Source of the DNA: Thinopyrum elongatum
Lineage: Eukaryota > Streptophyta > Magnoliopsida > Poales > Poaceae
DNA: 64,000 bases
Reading direction: 5' to 3'
Assembly (NCBI GenBank): GCA_011799875.1
Contig: JAAAXO010000108.1
Span: forward strand, 558,001-622,000
The notes beneath the pieces were generated by a model, which saw only the letters and a list, made by a program, of their open reading frames with translations, was not told the DNA's origin and made no database searches. Of the stretch, positions 34,783 to 45,873 are shown in pieces; within the stretch, counting starts at the first letter, position 1, and every line of letters begins with the position of its first letter. The position numbers and the translations under genes were made by a program.

Positions 34783-35621
34783 TGTCGGTCTACTAAGTAT
34801 TGGGCCACTAGTACCCCGTACTTGTGCACGGGCAGTTGTAGCCATACTCGTGGCAAGGCTTGTCGGGGAACAGTTCGAGGTTGACTCAAGCCACCAAAGA
34901 AATCATCAAGTCAGAGATCTGAGGATCAGCAAATAAGAAGAGCTGGAATCCGAAGGCCAGCTTCCCCGGCAAGATCTTGCCGGGGTGGCCTGTGGAGCCC
35001 GGCAAGGATCGGCGCCCGGCAAGGCTTGGTGCCCGGCAAGCTTCGGCGCCCGGCAAGGTTTTGTTGCTATGCCACCGCTCTAGCACAGCGACAAACCCGA
35101 CATTCTGGGTCCTTCTTTGGATGCGTGGCGATACGCCAGTGGAGGAGAGCTTAAGCGGTGCTGATGGGATGGCCCCTTTTTCCATCCCCAAGAAAGTAAG
35201 GACACCTAAACGGACACCTTACGGTGCATTAAATGCGTTCGTCCTAGTCCGTCAGGGGTTAGGTATGATGACCCTGTAGCTACTTTACACCTCAATGTAT
35301 GTACATTTTGCCACTATGGTGACCCCTTTGTGGTATAAAAGGAGGCCCACGGCAACTGCTACAGGGGAGGAGGATCTTCTGGCCCATTCTGCATGAGTAG
35401 CTGCTCTTGAACGTACTGTTCACTGTGAGCGCTCCTGGAGCCTGGGCTCAAGAACACTAATAATAACCACAAGGCAGGAGTAGGGTTTTACGCTGATCAG
35501 CGGCCCGAACCTGGGTAAAATCGCCCCGCGTCGATCATTGGTTCTGCTCTTTGCGCATACCTCTCCCCCCGCCGAATCATAAAGGGGTCTCTTGGGATCC
35601 CATAGGTGTCGCACGCCGACA
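34783..35621 (+). repeat. E1 5' LTR
   Basis: 839 bp, TGTCGGTCTACTAAG to CGCACGCCGACA. TATAAAA at 35334-35340 is a likely core promoter. A run of six CCGGCAAG/CTTGCCGG octamers occupies 34965-35058, the first two forming a perfect 22-bp palindrome (34964-34985). The 3' LTR is 17 bp shorter, mainly from one octamer unit fewer. Confidence 0.9.
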
Positions 35622-35625
35622 TCTT

Positions 35626-35643
35626 TGGCGCGCCAGGTAGGGG
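35626..35643 (+). other. E1 primer-binding site
   Basis: TGGCGCGCCAGGTAGGGG begins 4 bp after the LTR end; identical in E2. Confidence 0.75.
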
Positions 35644-35699
35644 GATTGTAGGTTGTGTGAACCTGATCTAGTGATCGGCGCTTTAGTTTCTTCATCATC

Positions 35700-36548
35700 A
35701 TGCCACCCAAGAAGAAGAGCGCTGCGACGGCGCAACCGTCCACGTCCGTTTTGCCTGCGCCTTCGCATACGGGCGACGACGTGGGTACAGAAGGAAGAGG
35801 ACTAGAGCCTCCATGGCGTTCCGGTGATCCAAGCCAGGCGAGCGGCGTCGTTCGCAGTGGCAGCGGCAACCCACACGCCGCTGGATCCAGAGATGGAGCT
35901 GTGTTGCCTACGGGTGGCACAACGAATTCCAGAGATCGGAGGACGCCTGCTGGAGCTCCCGCGCCGGCGCAAGCGTCACAGCCTACCCAGGTCGTGCACG
36001 ACGAGCGACATCATGGCGCTGATGGTTCAGGGCGTCCCCATGAAAAGATTTCCGCGCATCGATCCCAAGATGCACGGGCCCAGCATGCACACCGAGCTGC
36101 CGGCGGAGGTGGCGCGCGGTCGCGTGACCGTGACGGTGCTCCTTCTAACAAGGCTAGGAGTCAGAGCACCTCACGTACCTCGCACCTGTCGCCGCCGCCT
36201 ACGCCAGCAGAAGCCTTGGCACGTGCGCAGCTGCTCCTTGATTTCCCTCCTGCCCCGGAGAAGATGGAGGAGTGGCGAGCTACTATCCAGAGCCTTATCG
36301 GCTTCGCCAACAAAGATGGGCCGCAAGAGGCAGGGCCCTCATAGCGAAGGCCCATCGATCCGGCGCGAGCCGATGTGGAGAAAACCGGAGGTGGTGCAAC
36401 CACGGTGCACTCCCCTCCGCGGCACCAGCGGCGGCCGACAACCCAGCAGGTCGACTGCCGTGAAGAAGTTTCCACGGTGTCGTCCGATCCACGGATGCGC
36501 CGCGATCAGCGTCAAGTTCTCCAGGAACGAGGCAAGGAGGACGCTTGA
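35700..36548 (+). pseudogene. E1 gag N-terminal region
   Basis: The ATG at 35700 (MPPKKKSAATAQ) starts a basic, disordered Pro/Ser/His-rich region, then a short helical part (LARAQLLLDFPPAPEK). A TAG at 36342-36344 (E2 has an arginine codon) and a TGA at 36546-36548 interrupt it. The TGA, in the context GCT-TGA-ACT, is shared by E2. Frame is kept on both sides and continues into the capsid region. It is likely the N-terminal part of gag. Confidence 0.75.
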
Positions 36549-38594
36549 ACTACCATCGAGCGGTGACGGGAAGCGTGCTATCAGTCTGATAAGCGTGCAG
36601 GGCCGGCTGTCGACAAGCCTGCGCCAGGGGACGTAGGAGACTTGCCTTATGAGGTGGGGACTCCAGCGTTTACCCGTGAGCTGCGGCAAGTCCAGTGGCC
36701 CAATTCTCGAACCTTCAAGCCAGAGGTCCCGGAGAAATATGACGGTAAGACCCATCCCTCGGAGTTCCTGAGCATCTACACCATTGCGGTACAGGCTGCC
36801 GGGGGCCGAGATGACAAGATACTTGCCAACTACTTCTCGTTGGTGCTCAAGCCCAACGTCAGGTCGTGGTTGATGCATCTGCCGGAGAATTCTATTTCTT
36901 CTTGGTCAGATCTGTGCCATCAGTTTGTTGGCGCCTTTGTTGGAGGCCACCAAGCTCCTGGCCAAGAGAGTGATTTGCATATCATCCCTCAGAAGGAGAG
37001 CGAATCCCTGCGCAAGTTTATGCAGAGGTTTAGCCATGTACAGTACAATATTCCTGATGTTCACCCTGCTGCTGTCATTAGTGCGTTTCATCAGAACGTG
37101 CGTAACCGCAGAATGCGGGAAGAGCTGGCAATGAACAAAGTCAGGAGTATTGCCGAGCTTTACGCTCTGGCCGATAAATGCGCTCGAGCTGAAGAGGGGA
37201 GGAAACTCCCTGGCGAGGCTGTTGCCGCGGTGGGCGAATCCGAAGATGAAGATGCCGCGACCCCGTCAAGGAAAGGCCGGCGGTGGAACAGAAAACAAGG
37301 AGGCAAGGCCGTGCTTGCTATCGAGGAATCCGACAACCCCGGCGCCACCAAGAAGGCCATGGTTGGTGACCCCGGCAAGGATCTTGCCGGGTGCCCTTCC
37401 TGTCAGGCCTTGGCGGCTGCCGACAAGTTGGAAAGCTCCGGCAAGCAGTATTGCAAGATCCATCGCACCAAGGGCCACGATCTCCAAAACTGCCGGCAAG
37501 TTGAACAGCTTGCCGAGAAACAGAGGGCCGAGTATGAAAGGCGAGATAAGGAGAAGGCCCAAGATGGTGCTGACGGATTCGGCAAGAAGCACGGTGGCCG
37601 AGGGGGGCACCGTGGCAAGGCCAAGCAACAGAGGGATAGGCCCGCTCGGGGCCGAGACAAAGAAGAAGATGATGATGAAGAAGACGATGAGTCCAGTGAG
37701 CAAGAATTCCAGAAAGCTACAGAGGCCATGTGTATCGATGGGGGTGCCTCGCTGCATTCTTCCCACCGTCGACTCAAACAGTGGGTACGGGAAGTCAATG
37801 CAGTGGAGCCATCGCCAGATGCATGTAGGCCCCTGAAGTGGTCCAACACGCCTATCATTTTCGACGCCGTGGATCACCCTGATCGCACAACTGCGGTCGG
37901 ATGCTTGCCATTGTTGGTCTCACCAACAATTCGCAACCTCAAGGTGACGAAAATGCTAGTTGACGGTGGGGCCGGGCTAAACCTAATCTCACCGGATGTG
38001 CTCAAGAAGCTCCAAATTCCTGATGAGGACCTCGAAGAAACGGGTACGTTTCAAGGGGTCAATCCGGGAAGAACCCAGCCCAAGGGCAAGATTACGCTGC
38101 CGGTGACATTTGGTAGCGAGCTCAACTACAGGACCGAGAAGGTAGTGTTTGATGTCGCCAAGATCCCCATGTCATACAATGGGATCCTTGGTCGGCTAGC
38201 GCTGGCTAAGTTTATGGCAGCATCACACTACACATACAATGTTTTGAAGATGCCCGGGCCATTGAGCGTCATCACTATCCATTCCGATAAGAAGGATGCG
38301 CTCATCTATGCCGACCAACTTTACCGGGAAGCAGTTGCAGCACCTGGCATCAAGGCATCTGCTCCTGCCGCTGGAACTCCCGGGGGGAAGAAGAAGACCG
38401 GCACAAATCTTGGCGCGAACTCCGGCAAGCGCGCCTCCTCGGAGTGCTGCGCTTCCATCGAAGATGCACTAGAGAGTTCCACCGGCAAGAACAAGAAATC
38501 CAAGGCTGCTCCGCCGGAGACCAAGAAGGTGCCCGTCAAGGAGGATGGAACGGGGGGAACTTTCACCATAAGTTCCACCCTAGATGACAAATAG
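36549..38594 (+). pseudogene. E1 gag capsid to protease
   Basis: After one more TGA (36561-36563) the frame is open for about 675 codons. It holds the capsid (FKPEVPEKYDGK, SWSDLCHQFVG), a KR/E-rich stretch with the C/H motif YCKIHRTKGHDLQNC, an acidic run (EEDDDEEDDESSE), and an aspartic protease (MLVDGGAGLNLIS, YNGILGRLALA). The protease reads DGG where E2 reads DSG. It ends at TAG 38592-38594; E2 has a TAG at the same place and the RT frame follows in phase. Confidence 0.85.
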
Positions 38595-39623
38595 GAAAGC
38601 GCGCTCGTTGCCTTCCTGCGGGCGAATGTCGACGTGTTTGCATGGCAACCGTCTGACATCCCCGGTGTTCCCAGGGAGGTAATTGAGCACCACCTTGCTG
38701 TCTGTCCTCGTGCGCGGCCTGTCAAGCAGAGGGTCAGGAAGCAAGCCTTGGAGCGGCAAGAATTCATTGCCGAGGAAATCAGAAAGCTGGAGGCGGCAGG
38801 ATTGGTCAAAGGAGTGCTTCATTCAACCTGGTTGGCCAATCCGGTTGTAGTGCGAAAAGCGAATGGGAAATGGAGGCTTTGTATCGATTATACAGATATC
38901 AATAAAGCCTGTCCAAAAGATCCCTTTCCCTTGCCGCGCATCGACCAGATTGTGGATTCCACCGCTGGTTGTGATCTCCTGTCCTTCCTTGATGCCTATT
39001 CAGGGTATCATCAGATTTTCATGGCGAAAGAAGACGAAGAGAAGACCGCATTTATCACCCCATGTGGTACGTATTGTTTTATACGAATGCCTTTCGGGTT
39101 GAAAAGTGCTGGTTCGAAATTTGCGAGAGCAGTCCAGATTGGTTTTGAGCCTCAACTCCATAGAAATATGGAGGCGCACATGGATGATATAGTGGTCAAA
39201 ACCAAGGACAAAGCGACGCTCATACAAGATTTAGAAGAAACATTTGCAAATCTGCGCAAGATCAACTTAAAGCTCAATCCTGAGAAGTGCGTGTTCGGTG
39301 TTCCTTCTGGCAAGCTCCTCGGATTCTTCGTATCTTGCCGGGGAATTGAAGCAAACCCCGACAAGATCAAAGCTATTGAGCTAATTGAAGCGCCGAGACG
39401 CATCAAGGATGTGCGTCGTCTTGCCGGCTGTGTTGCTGCTCTAAGCAGGTTTATTTCCAAATCTGCTAAGCACGCCCTGCCGTTTTTCAAAATTTTGAAG
39501 AAGGCAGGTCCAATGAAATGGACTCCGGAGGTGGAGGCTGCGCTACAAGATTTGAAGAAATACCTTTCCTCTCCGCCGACGCTAGTCGCGCCTAAACCAC
39601 AAGAGCCGTTGCTGCTGTATCTG
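38595..39623 (+). pseudogene. E1 reverse transcriptase, 5' part before insertion
   Basis: In the same frame as gag-protease and starting right after the TAG. It shows WRLCIDYTDINKACPKD, FLDAYSGYHQ and MPFGLKSAGSK. The active-site box is HMDD (MEAHMDDIVVK) instead of YMDD in E2, a likely inactivating change. The RT thumb and connection follow, to LLLYL at 39623, where the gag-only CRM array is inserted. The last five bases, ATCTG, are duplicated at 48213-48217. Confidence 0.88.
39619..39623. repeat. Target-site duplication ATCTG
   Basis: ATCTG at 39619-39623 and again at 48213-48217 flanks the whole LTR-int-LTR-int-LTR array. E1 coding resumes in register after it (GCAGCGATAAATCAAG). Confidence 0.9.
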
Positions 39624-40604
39624 TGATAAAGGCGGGGGTGTCCCGATCTTTCGATGAGATGATAGCTATCGATTTGGTGGAGTCGACTTTGACGATCCGA
39701 CTACAAACGTGCACGACGTTGCGCCTTAGCAATCGCTAAACCAATCTCCCGAGGTTACTGACGATGCTGAAAGCACGATCAGCCTGACCACGAAGGTCTA
39801 TTCCTGCACGCAATCGAAGAACAAGCAAGAATATGATAATGCAATCTGAATATTGCGAATATAGATGAAGTATTGATAAAGGTGGGGATCCGAAAGCGGT
39901 CTTGGTCTGGTCGTTGGACACAAACGAAGTACACGAAGTTGCAATGGCTAACTTTTAACTAAACAAATCCCAAGCAAAAAGCTACTAGATGGATCTACTT
40001 ATATAGGAGTAAGGGGTGGCGGCCAAGGAGGTGGGAGGACGTCCCAAGGCAGCCTAAAACTAACCCTAGGTCGTACAAGGCCAATGGGCCCAAGTGGAGG
40101 TGATGCAACACCTTTGGACTTGTAGTTTGACTCGGATTCTGCTACAGTGTCAGATTGTTTCGACGACAACTCAACGCTCCAGATGAATTTGAAGGTGAAA
40201 CCAATTGGGTTAGAAAGAGCACGAAATCTACTTTCCAACAAAAAAAGAATCACCCAATTCGGAGTCCGTATGAAATAGTTCTTGGCGTTTTGAGTCAGGT
40301 ATGTGTGTGCAGTCCGAATCTGAATCCAGAACGTGAGAGACTTGGACTCTATCTTCTCTTGGCCCAAAAGTGACGTGAGATGACTTTTTGAACAGCACAT
40401 AAACTTCTCTTTTTCCCTTATGTTCATATGTGGATTGTACAAATCTCCCATACACCTGCAATTAGACATGGCACAAAAGTTTGTGAAATATTTTTGTCTT
40501 GGATGACATAAATAAATTATTGCATAGTTTGCATTAGAAATCACCTCACAAATATACATGTATGCAATATTTTTGGTCATATCCAAGGTAGTCATGTCCT
40601 CATC
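39624..40604 (-). repeat. Gag-only CRM-like LTR 1
   Basis: 981 bp. In element direction the first ~620 bp (U3) are unlike the autonomous CRM-like LTR apart from the TGATGAGGACAT start. The last ~350 bp (TTGGGATTTGTTTAG to CTTTATCA) match it closely. A polypurine tract (CAAGAAGGGGAGGA, minus) adjoins at 40605. TATATAAGTAGATCC (minus, near 40000) may be the TATA box. Confidence 0.85.
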
Positions 40605-42041
40605 ATCCTCCCCTTCTTGAAAACAAAGCCGTCCTCGGCGTTGCTTAAGCTGAAATGTGGCTAACAAAAGAGACAAGGTGTACATGTTGTATATGTATAT
40701 GTCATCCAGTTTTACTTCCCTTAGTTTTTGCATATATGACACATGTATACATGAGTAACCTTCATAGTTCATAAAATCTAAAGCCAAAATATTATCACAA
40801 GTATTAGAAGACATGAAAATATTGTAACTCAATTTGCACATATAAGTGAAGCTCTTATTCATATCAAAGGATTGACAATGTTCATCATTAAACCATCCCA
40901 ACATTGGTGAATAAACCTTACTTGCATCAAATTTACATGTTACAACATGCTTAAATAAGCAAACATGCAATAAGTCATTTGACACAAAATCGTCACCAAG
41001 ATTAGAGGTCATATCAAAATGATTAAACATTGTTTCTTTTGCATCAACAGTTAATTCAATGGGTGCACTCAAAATTGTTGATACTTCAACTCTTTGATCA
41101 CATGACGCATTCATGACACTAACACAATTCTCTAAAATAGTTGGTGTGCTCAAATCAATAGGTAACACAACACATGATGTATTCAAGTTAACTAGGCATG
41201 CATCATTCTCATGTGAAAGTTGAAAATCTGTACCTTTGTCATTACCTCTTATGATCAACTCAGACGATGTAGGCACTCTTGGAGGTGATGTGTTACATGA
41301 TGGAGATGATGTAGTCCTCGCAACAACGGATGTGGTTGTCATAGTACGCCTAGTAGTTGAAGAAACATCTGTATCAACACTTGGAATGTGCACCATGCGC
41401 TTGTTCTCCTTGTGGCCAACACGTCGTTTTATTTCCTGTTCAGCTTTGCAAGCAAGACGAAACAAATGGTCCATAGGATAACACTCTTCATGAATTAGAA
41501 TCTCTTGAATATCACAGTTTAATCCTCCCCAAAATCTATCCATAAAATCTTCTTCACTTTCTTCTAAAAATGAGTGCAATAATGTAGTTTGTAAATCATC
41601 ATAGTATTTTGTTACCGTGTCAGTGCCTTGTTTTAAATGTTGTAATTTTTTAATCATGCCACGAGTATAATAAACATCAACGAATCTATCTCTCATGACA
41701 AGTTTTAAATCATCCCAAGTAGTAGGTATAAGATCAGGGTTTAACCGACAATATTCACTCCACCAAACTAAAGCAAAGCTACTAAAAGTACTAACCGCAG
41801 CTTGAAATTTTTCACGCTCATCAAAATTATGGGAAGCAAATATAGCATTTATTTCGTACTCCCATTCAATATATAAATCAGGCCTAAAACGACCAGTAAA
41901 TGGTGGCATGGAAACTTTAACCTGATTATGTGCATTCTGATGTAATTGCTCCTCTTGTGGCGGTTGTTGTATTTTCTTAGGTGATGGCAAATCTCCCACA
42001 ATCGATGAAGCCCAAGAACTAACAACTCTGGAACCTGCCAT
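39999..42041 (-). CDS. Gag-only CRM-like ORF, copy 1
   Basis: 680 residues from the ATG at 42041 (MAGSRVVSS). Residues about 30-210 are a gag capsid related to the autonomous CRM-like gag (MPPFTGRFRPDLYIEWE, VWWSEYCRL, LFRLACKAEQEI). No CCHC knuckle, protease, RT or integrase follows. A Cys-rich unknown tail follows the capsid. The frame then passes through the polypurine tract (FQEGEDDED) and over 200 codons into LTR U3, ending at 39999 just after TATATAAGTAG (minus). It probably coats RNA and relies on a partner for enzymes; that role is inferred from family. The second copy keeps the same long frame. Confidence 0.8.
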   Translation of the reverse strand: MAGSRVVSSWASSIVGDLPSPKKIQQPPQEEQLHQNAHNQVKVSMPPFTGRFRPDLYIEWEYEINAIFASHNFDEREKFQAAVSTFSSFALVWWSEYCRLNPDLIPTTWDDLKLVMRDRFVDVYYTRGMIKKLQHLKQGTDTVTKYYDDLQTTLLHSFLEESEEDFMDRFWGGLNCDIQEILIHEECYPMDHLFRLACKAEQEIKRRVGHKENKRMVHIPSVDTDVSSTTRRTMTTTSVVARTTSSPSCNTSPPRVPTSSELIIRGNDKGTDFQLSHENDACLVNLNTSCVVLPIDLSTPTILENCVSVMNASCDQRVEVSTILSAPIELTVDAKETMFNHFDMTSNLGDDFVSNDLLHVCLFKHVVTCKFDASKVYSPMLGWFNDEHCQSFDMNKSFTYMCKLSYNIFMSSNTCDNILALDFMNYEGYSCIHVSYMQKLREVKLDDIYIYNMYTLSLLLATFQLKQRRGRLCFQEGEDDEDMTTLDMTKNIAYMYICEVISNANYAIIYLCHPRQKYFTNFCAMSNCRCMGDLYNPHMNIREKEKFMCCSKSHLTSLLGQEKIESKSLTFWIQIRTAHTYLTQNAKNYFIRTPNWVILFLLESRFRALSNPIGFTFKFIWSVELSSKQSDTVAESESNYKSKGVASPPLGPIGLVRPRVSFRLPWDVLPPPWPPPLTPI

Positions 42042-43455
42042 AGTTAGTAGAAAACAAGAAACAAAATCCAAGAATAATGTTCCTATGAACTACTAGGATG
42101 TGGTGGTAAAACACTCACAGTGTAGCAAATATCAATATCTTACAAGTTCTTACCATGCAGCAGGTGGTGATAGGCAACCAGCGGTGTCAAATAACTCCGA
42201 AGATTGAGTAAAACGATTGCCAGGGGAACGTACGTATACACGGTGTAGAAATATGTGGAGCTCGGAAGGCTTAAATATTTGGTAGCAAAAGATTAGCAAT
42301 AATCAATTCAGAGATGCAATGTTGAATAAACGCTCAACGACGGTACTGTGCTGGTCCTAGGCTAGACCGGACTAGAGACGCGAGCCTAGAACACTAATGA
42401 GGTCACGGCGTTGCACAACTAGCATCAATAAAGGATATGAAGTAGCTCTGGACAGCAAGATATAAGTGAAGATCACAATGGCAGTAAAGATAATGATGAG
42501 AAACAACTACCAAGTAGGATATACCAACAACTTTGTCTCCAACTTTCCTCTGGAAAAGTTTTTGCCAATTTTCTGATATTTTTTCTCAAGAATGGCACTG
42601 ACTCAAGCTTTCAAACGCAAAAAGAATCACTAAATTCCGAGTTGATATGAGGAGTCAAAAAATTCTAAAACTGGCCTGAAAAACTGGAACAAGCTGTGTT
42701 CGCGAACTTCGGAGGGCAAAAAGACCTATTTAGAAGCCGATTTTGAGGTGTCAAATATTGAACATGCTTCTGAAACTATTTAGATGCGGCTCATCACTAG
42801 CTTTAATTTGAGTACTCACGGAGCCAAAACAGACTTCGGACGAAAAAGATATGCCTGTTTTACTGAACACTGCGCAAAACAGTTTCCAATCCGAATTCAG
42901 CTACGAGATTGAGTCTAGATAGATCCGAATTTTGTTTTTTTTTCTGCTCTCTTTTTTCTCACACTTTTTTTCTTTTTCTTTCTCTCTTTTTTTTTCTCTG
43001 ACTTTTTTTTTAACTTTTTTTTTCTCTCTTTTTTTTCTCTCTCCCTCTTTCCAAAACAAACTAGATAAGATGTAGATTGGATCAAGCACAGATGTGAACG
43101 ACCTCAACTATGATTATGACAATGAATGGTGGGTGGCACGATTTGGAAATTGATGGATGGGATGGTGGACAGCGGAAGGAATAACGATGCAGCGGCGGCG
43201 TGACTAATGTGAACAGAACTCAAAACTCTAAACGAACTAGACACTAAGACCAGCAACTCGACACGACGATGTAACCGATAATTCAACTATGCAAGCAATG
43301 AAAAGAAAATTGCAAAGGCTCAGACTGGCTTGGACAAAGGATGAATAGATCTAACTTTTTTTTTGTGGCTTTTTTTTGGACAATAGGTAAGAAAATAAAT
43401 CTAATCTAGGGAAAACTGGAAATTCTCACCGAGCAACCTGAAAACTGATACCACT
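42042..43455 (-). other. Gag-only CRM-like leader, copy 1, with PBS
   Basis: Leader between PBS (TGGTATCAGTTTTCAGGTTG, minus, 43435-43453) and gag. It contains the block shared with the autonomous leader (CTAGCCTAGGACCAGCAC, near 42350) and a T-rich run at 42930-43055 that corresponds to the A-rich run in the autonomous leader. No separate gene is supported. Confidence 0.7.
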
Positions 43456-44437
43456 TGATAGAGGCAAAGGTGTCCCGATCTTTCGATGAGATGATAACTA
43501 TCGATTTGGTGGAGCCGACTTTGACGATCCGACTACAAACGTGCACGACGTTGTGCCTTAGCAATCGCTAAACCAATCTCCTGAGGTTACTGACGATGCT
43601 GGAAGCACGATCAGCCTGACCACGAAGGTCTATTCCTGCACGCAATCGAAGAACAAGCAAGAATATGATAATGCAATCTGAATATTGCGAATATAGATGA
43701 AGTATTGATAAAGGTGGGGATCCAAAAGCGGTCTTGGTCTGGTCGTTGGACACAAACGAAGTACACGAAGTTGCAATGGCTAACTTTTAACTAAACAAAT
43801 CCCAAGGAAAAAGTTACTAGATTGATCTACTTATATAGGAGCAAGGGGTGGCGGCCAAGGAGGTGGGAGGATGTCCCAAGGCAGCCTAAAACTAACCCTA
43901 GGTCGTACAAGGCCAATGGGCCCAAGTGGAGGTGATGCAACACCTTTGGACTTGTAGTTTGACTCGGATTCTGCTACAGCGTCAGATTGTTTCGACGACA
44001 ACTCAACGCTCCGGATGAATTTGAAGGTGAAACCAATTGGGTTAGAAAGAACACGAAATCTACTTTCCAACAAAAAAAGAATCACCCAATTCGGAGTCCG
44101 TATGAAATAGTTTTTGGTGTTTTGAGTCAGGTATGTCTGTGCAGTCCGAATCTGAATCCAGAACGTGAGAGACTTGGACTCTATCTTCTCTTGGCCCAAA
44201 AGTGACGTGATATGACTTTTTGAACAGCACATAAACTTCTCTTTTTCCCTTATCTTCATATGTGGATTGTACAAATCTCCCATACACCTGCAATTAGACA
44301 TGGCACAAAAGTTTGTGAAGTATTTTTGTCTTGGATGACATAAATAAATTATTGCATAGTTTGCATTAGAAATCACCTCACAAATATACATGTATGCAAT
44401 ATTTTTGGTCATATCCAAGGTAGTCATGTCCTCATCA
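43456..44437 (-). repeat. Gag-only CRM-like LTR 2 (middle)
   Basis: 982 bp; serves both internal regions. It carries variants that set it apart from LTRs 1 and 3. Confidence 0.88.
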
Positions 44438-45873
44438 TCCTCCCCTTCTTGAAAACAAAGCCGTCCTCGGCGTTGCTTAAGCTGAAATGTGGCTAACAAA
44501 AGAGACAAGGTGTACATGTTGTATATGTATATGTCATCCAGTTTTACTTCCCTTAGTTTTTGCATATACGACACATGTATACATGAGTAACCTTCATAGT
44601 TCATAAAATCTAAAGCCAAAATATTATCACAAGTATTAGAAGACATGAAAATATTGTAACTCAATTTGCACATATAAGTGAAGCTCTTATTCATATCAAA
44701 GGATTGACAATGTTCATCATTAAACCATCCCAACATTGGTGAATAAACCTTACTTGCATCAAATTTACATGCTACAACATGCTTAAATAAGCAAACATGC
44801 AATAAGTCATTTGACACAAAATCATCACCAAGATTAGAGGTCATATCAAAATGATTAAACATTGTTTCTTTTGCATCAACAGTTAATTCAATGGGTGCAC
44901 TCAAAATTGTTGATACTTCAACTCTTTGATCACATGACGCATTCATGACACTAACACAATTCTCTAAAATAGTTGGTGTGCTCAAATCAATAGGTAACAC
45001 AACACATGATGTATTCAAGTTAACTAGGCATGCATCATTCTCATGTGAAAGTTGAAAATCTGTACCTTTGTCATTACCTCTTATGATCAACTCAGATGAT
45101 GTAGGCACTCTTGGAGGTGATGTGTTACATGATGGAGATGACGTAGTCCTCGCAACAACGGATGTGGTTGTCATAGTACGCCTAGTAGTTGAAGAAACAT
45201 CTGTATCAACACTTGGAATGTGCACCGTGCGCTTGTTCTCCTTGTGGCCAACACGTCGTTTTATTTCCTGTTCAGCTTTGCAAGCAAGACGAAACAAATG
45301 GTCCATAGGATAACACTCTTCATGAATTAGAATCTCTTGAATATCACAGTTTAATCCTCCCCAAAATCTATCCATAAAATCTTCTTCACTTTCTTCTAAA
45401 AATGAGTGCAATAATGTAGTTTGTAAATCATCATAGTATTTTGTTACCGTGTCAGTGCCTTGTTTTAAATGTTGTAATTTTTTAATCATGCCACGAGTAT
45501 AATAAACATCAACGAATCTATCTCTCATGACAAGTTTTAAATCATCCCAAGTAGTAGGTATAAGATCAGGGTTTAACCGACAATATTCACTCCACCAAAC
45601 TAAAGCAAAGCTACTAAAAGTACTAACCGCAGCTTGAAATTTTCCACCCTCATCAAAATTATGGGAAGCAAATATAGCATTTATTTCGTACTCCCATTCA
45701 ATATATAAATCAGGCCTAAAACGACCAGTAAATGGTGGCAAGGAAACTTTAACCTGATTATGTGCATTCTGATGTAATTGCTCCTCTTGTGGCGGTTGTT
45801 GTATTTTCTTAGGTGATGGCAAATCTCCCACGATCGATGAAGCCCAAGAACTAACAACTCCGGAACCTGCCAT
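43831..45873 (-). CDS. Gag-only CRM-like ORF, copy 2
   Basis: 680 residues from the ATG at 45873 (MAGSGVVSS); an alternative ATG at 45888 would add five residues. It is near-identical to copy 1 over capsid, unknown tail and LTR-encoded end, with scattered substitutions (for example DEGGKFQA against DEREKFQA) and no stop or frameshift. Long open frames in two distinct copies argue for recent activity or selection on this protein. Confidence 0.8.
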   Translation of the reverse strand: MAGSGVVSSWASSIVGDLPSPKKIQQPPQEEQLHQNAHNQVKVSLPPFTGRFRPDLYIEWEYEINAIFASHNFDEGGKFQAAVSTFSSFALVWWSEYCRLNPDLIPTTWDDLKLVMRDRFVDVYYTRGMIKKLQHLKQGTDTVTKYYDDLQTTLLHSFLEESEEDFMDRFWGGLNCDIQEILIHEECYPMDHLFRLACKAEQEIKRRVGHKENKRTVHIPSVDTDVSSTTRRTMTTTSVVARTTSSPSCNTSPPRVPTSSELIIRGNDKGTDFQLSHENDACLVNLNTSCVVLPIDLSTPTILENCVSVMNASCDQRVEVSTILSAPIELTVDAKETMFNHFDMTSNLGDDFVSNDLLHVCLFKHVVACKFDASKVYSPMLGWFNDEHCQSFDMNKSFTYMCKLSYNIFMSSNTCDNILALDFMNYEGYSCIHVSYMQKLREVKLDDIYIYNMYTLSLLLATFQLKQRRGRLCFQEGEDDEDMTTLDMTKNIAYMYICEVISNANYAIIYLCHPRQKYFTNFCAMSNCRCMGDLYNPHMKIREKEKFMCCSKSHITSLLGQEKIESKSLTFWIQIRTAQTYLTQNTKNYFIRTPNWVILFLLESRFRVLSNPIGFTFKFIRSVELSSKQSDAVAESESNYKSKGVASPPLGPIGLVRPRVSFRLPWDILPPPWPPPLAPI

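Noticed and set aside
34119..34796. 225-codon ORF across the E2 LTR
   Set aside because: It lies on the strand opposite to the LTR transcript, spans the LTR/satellite boundary, and has no domain.
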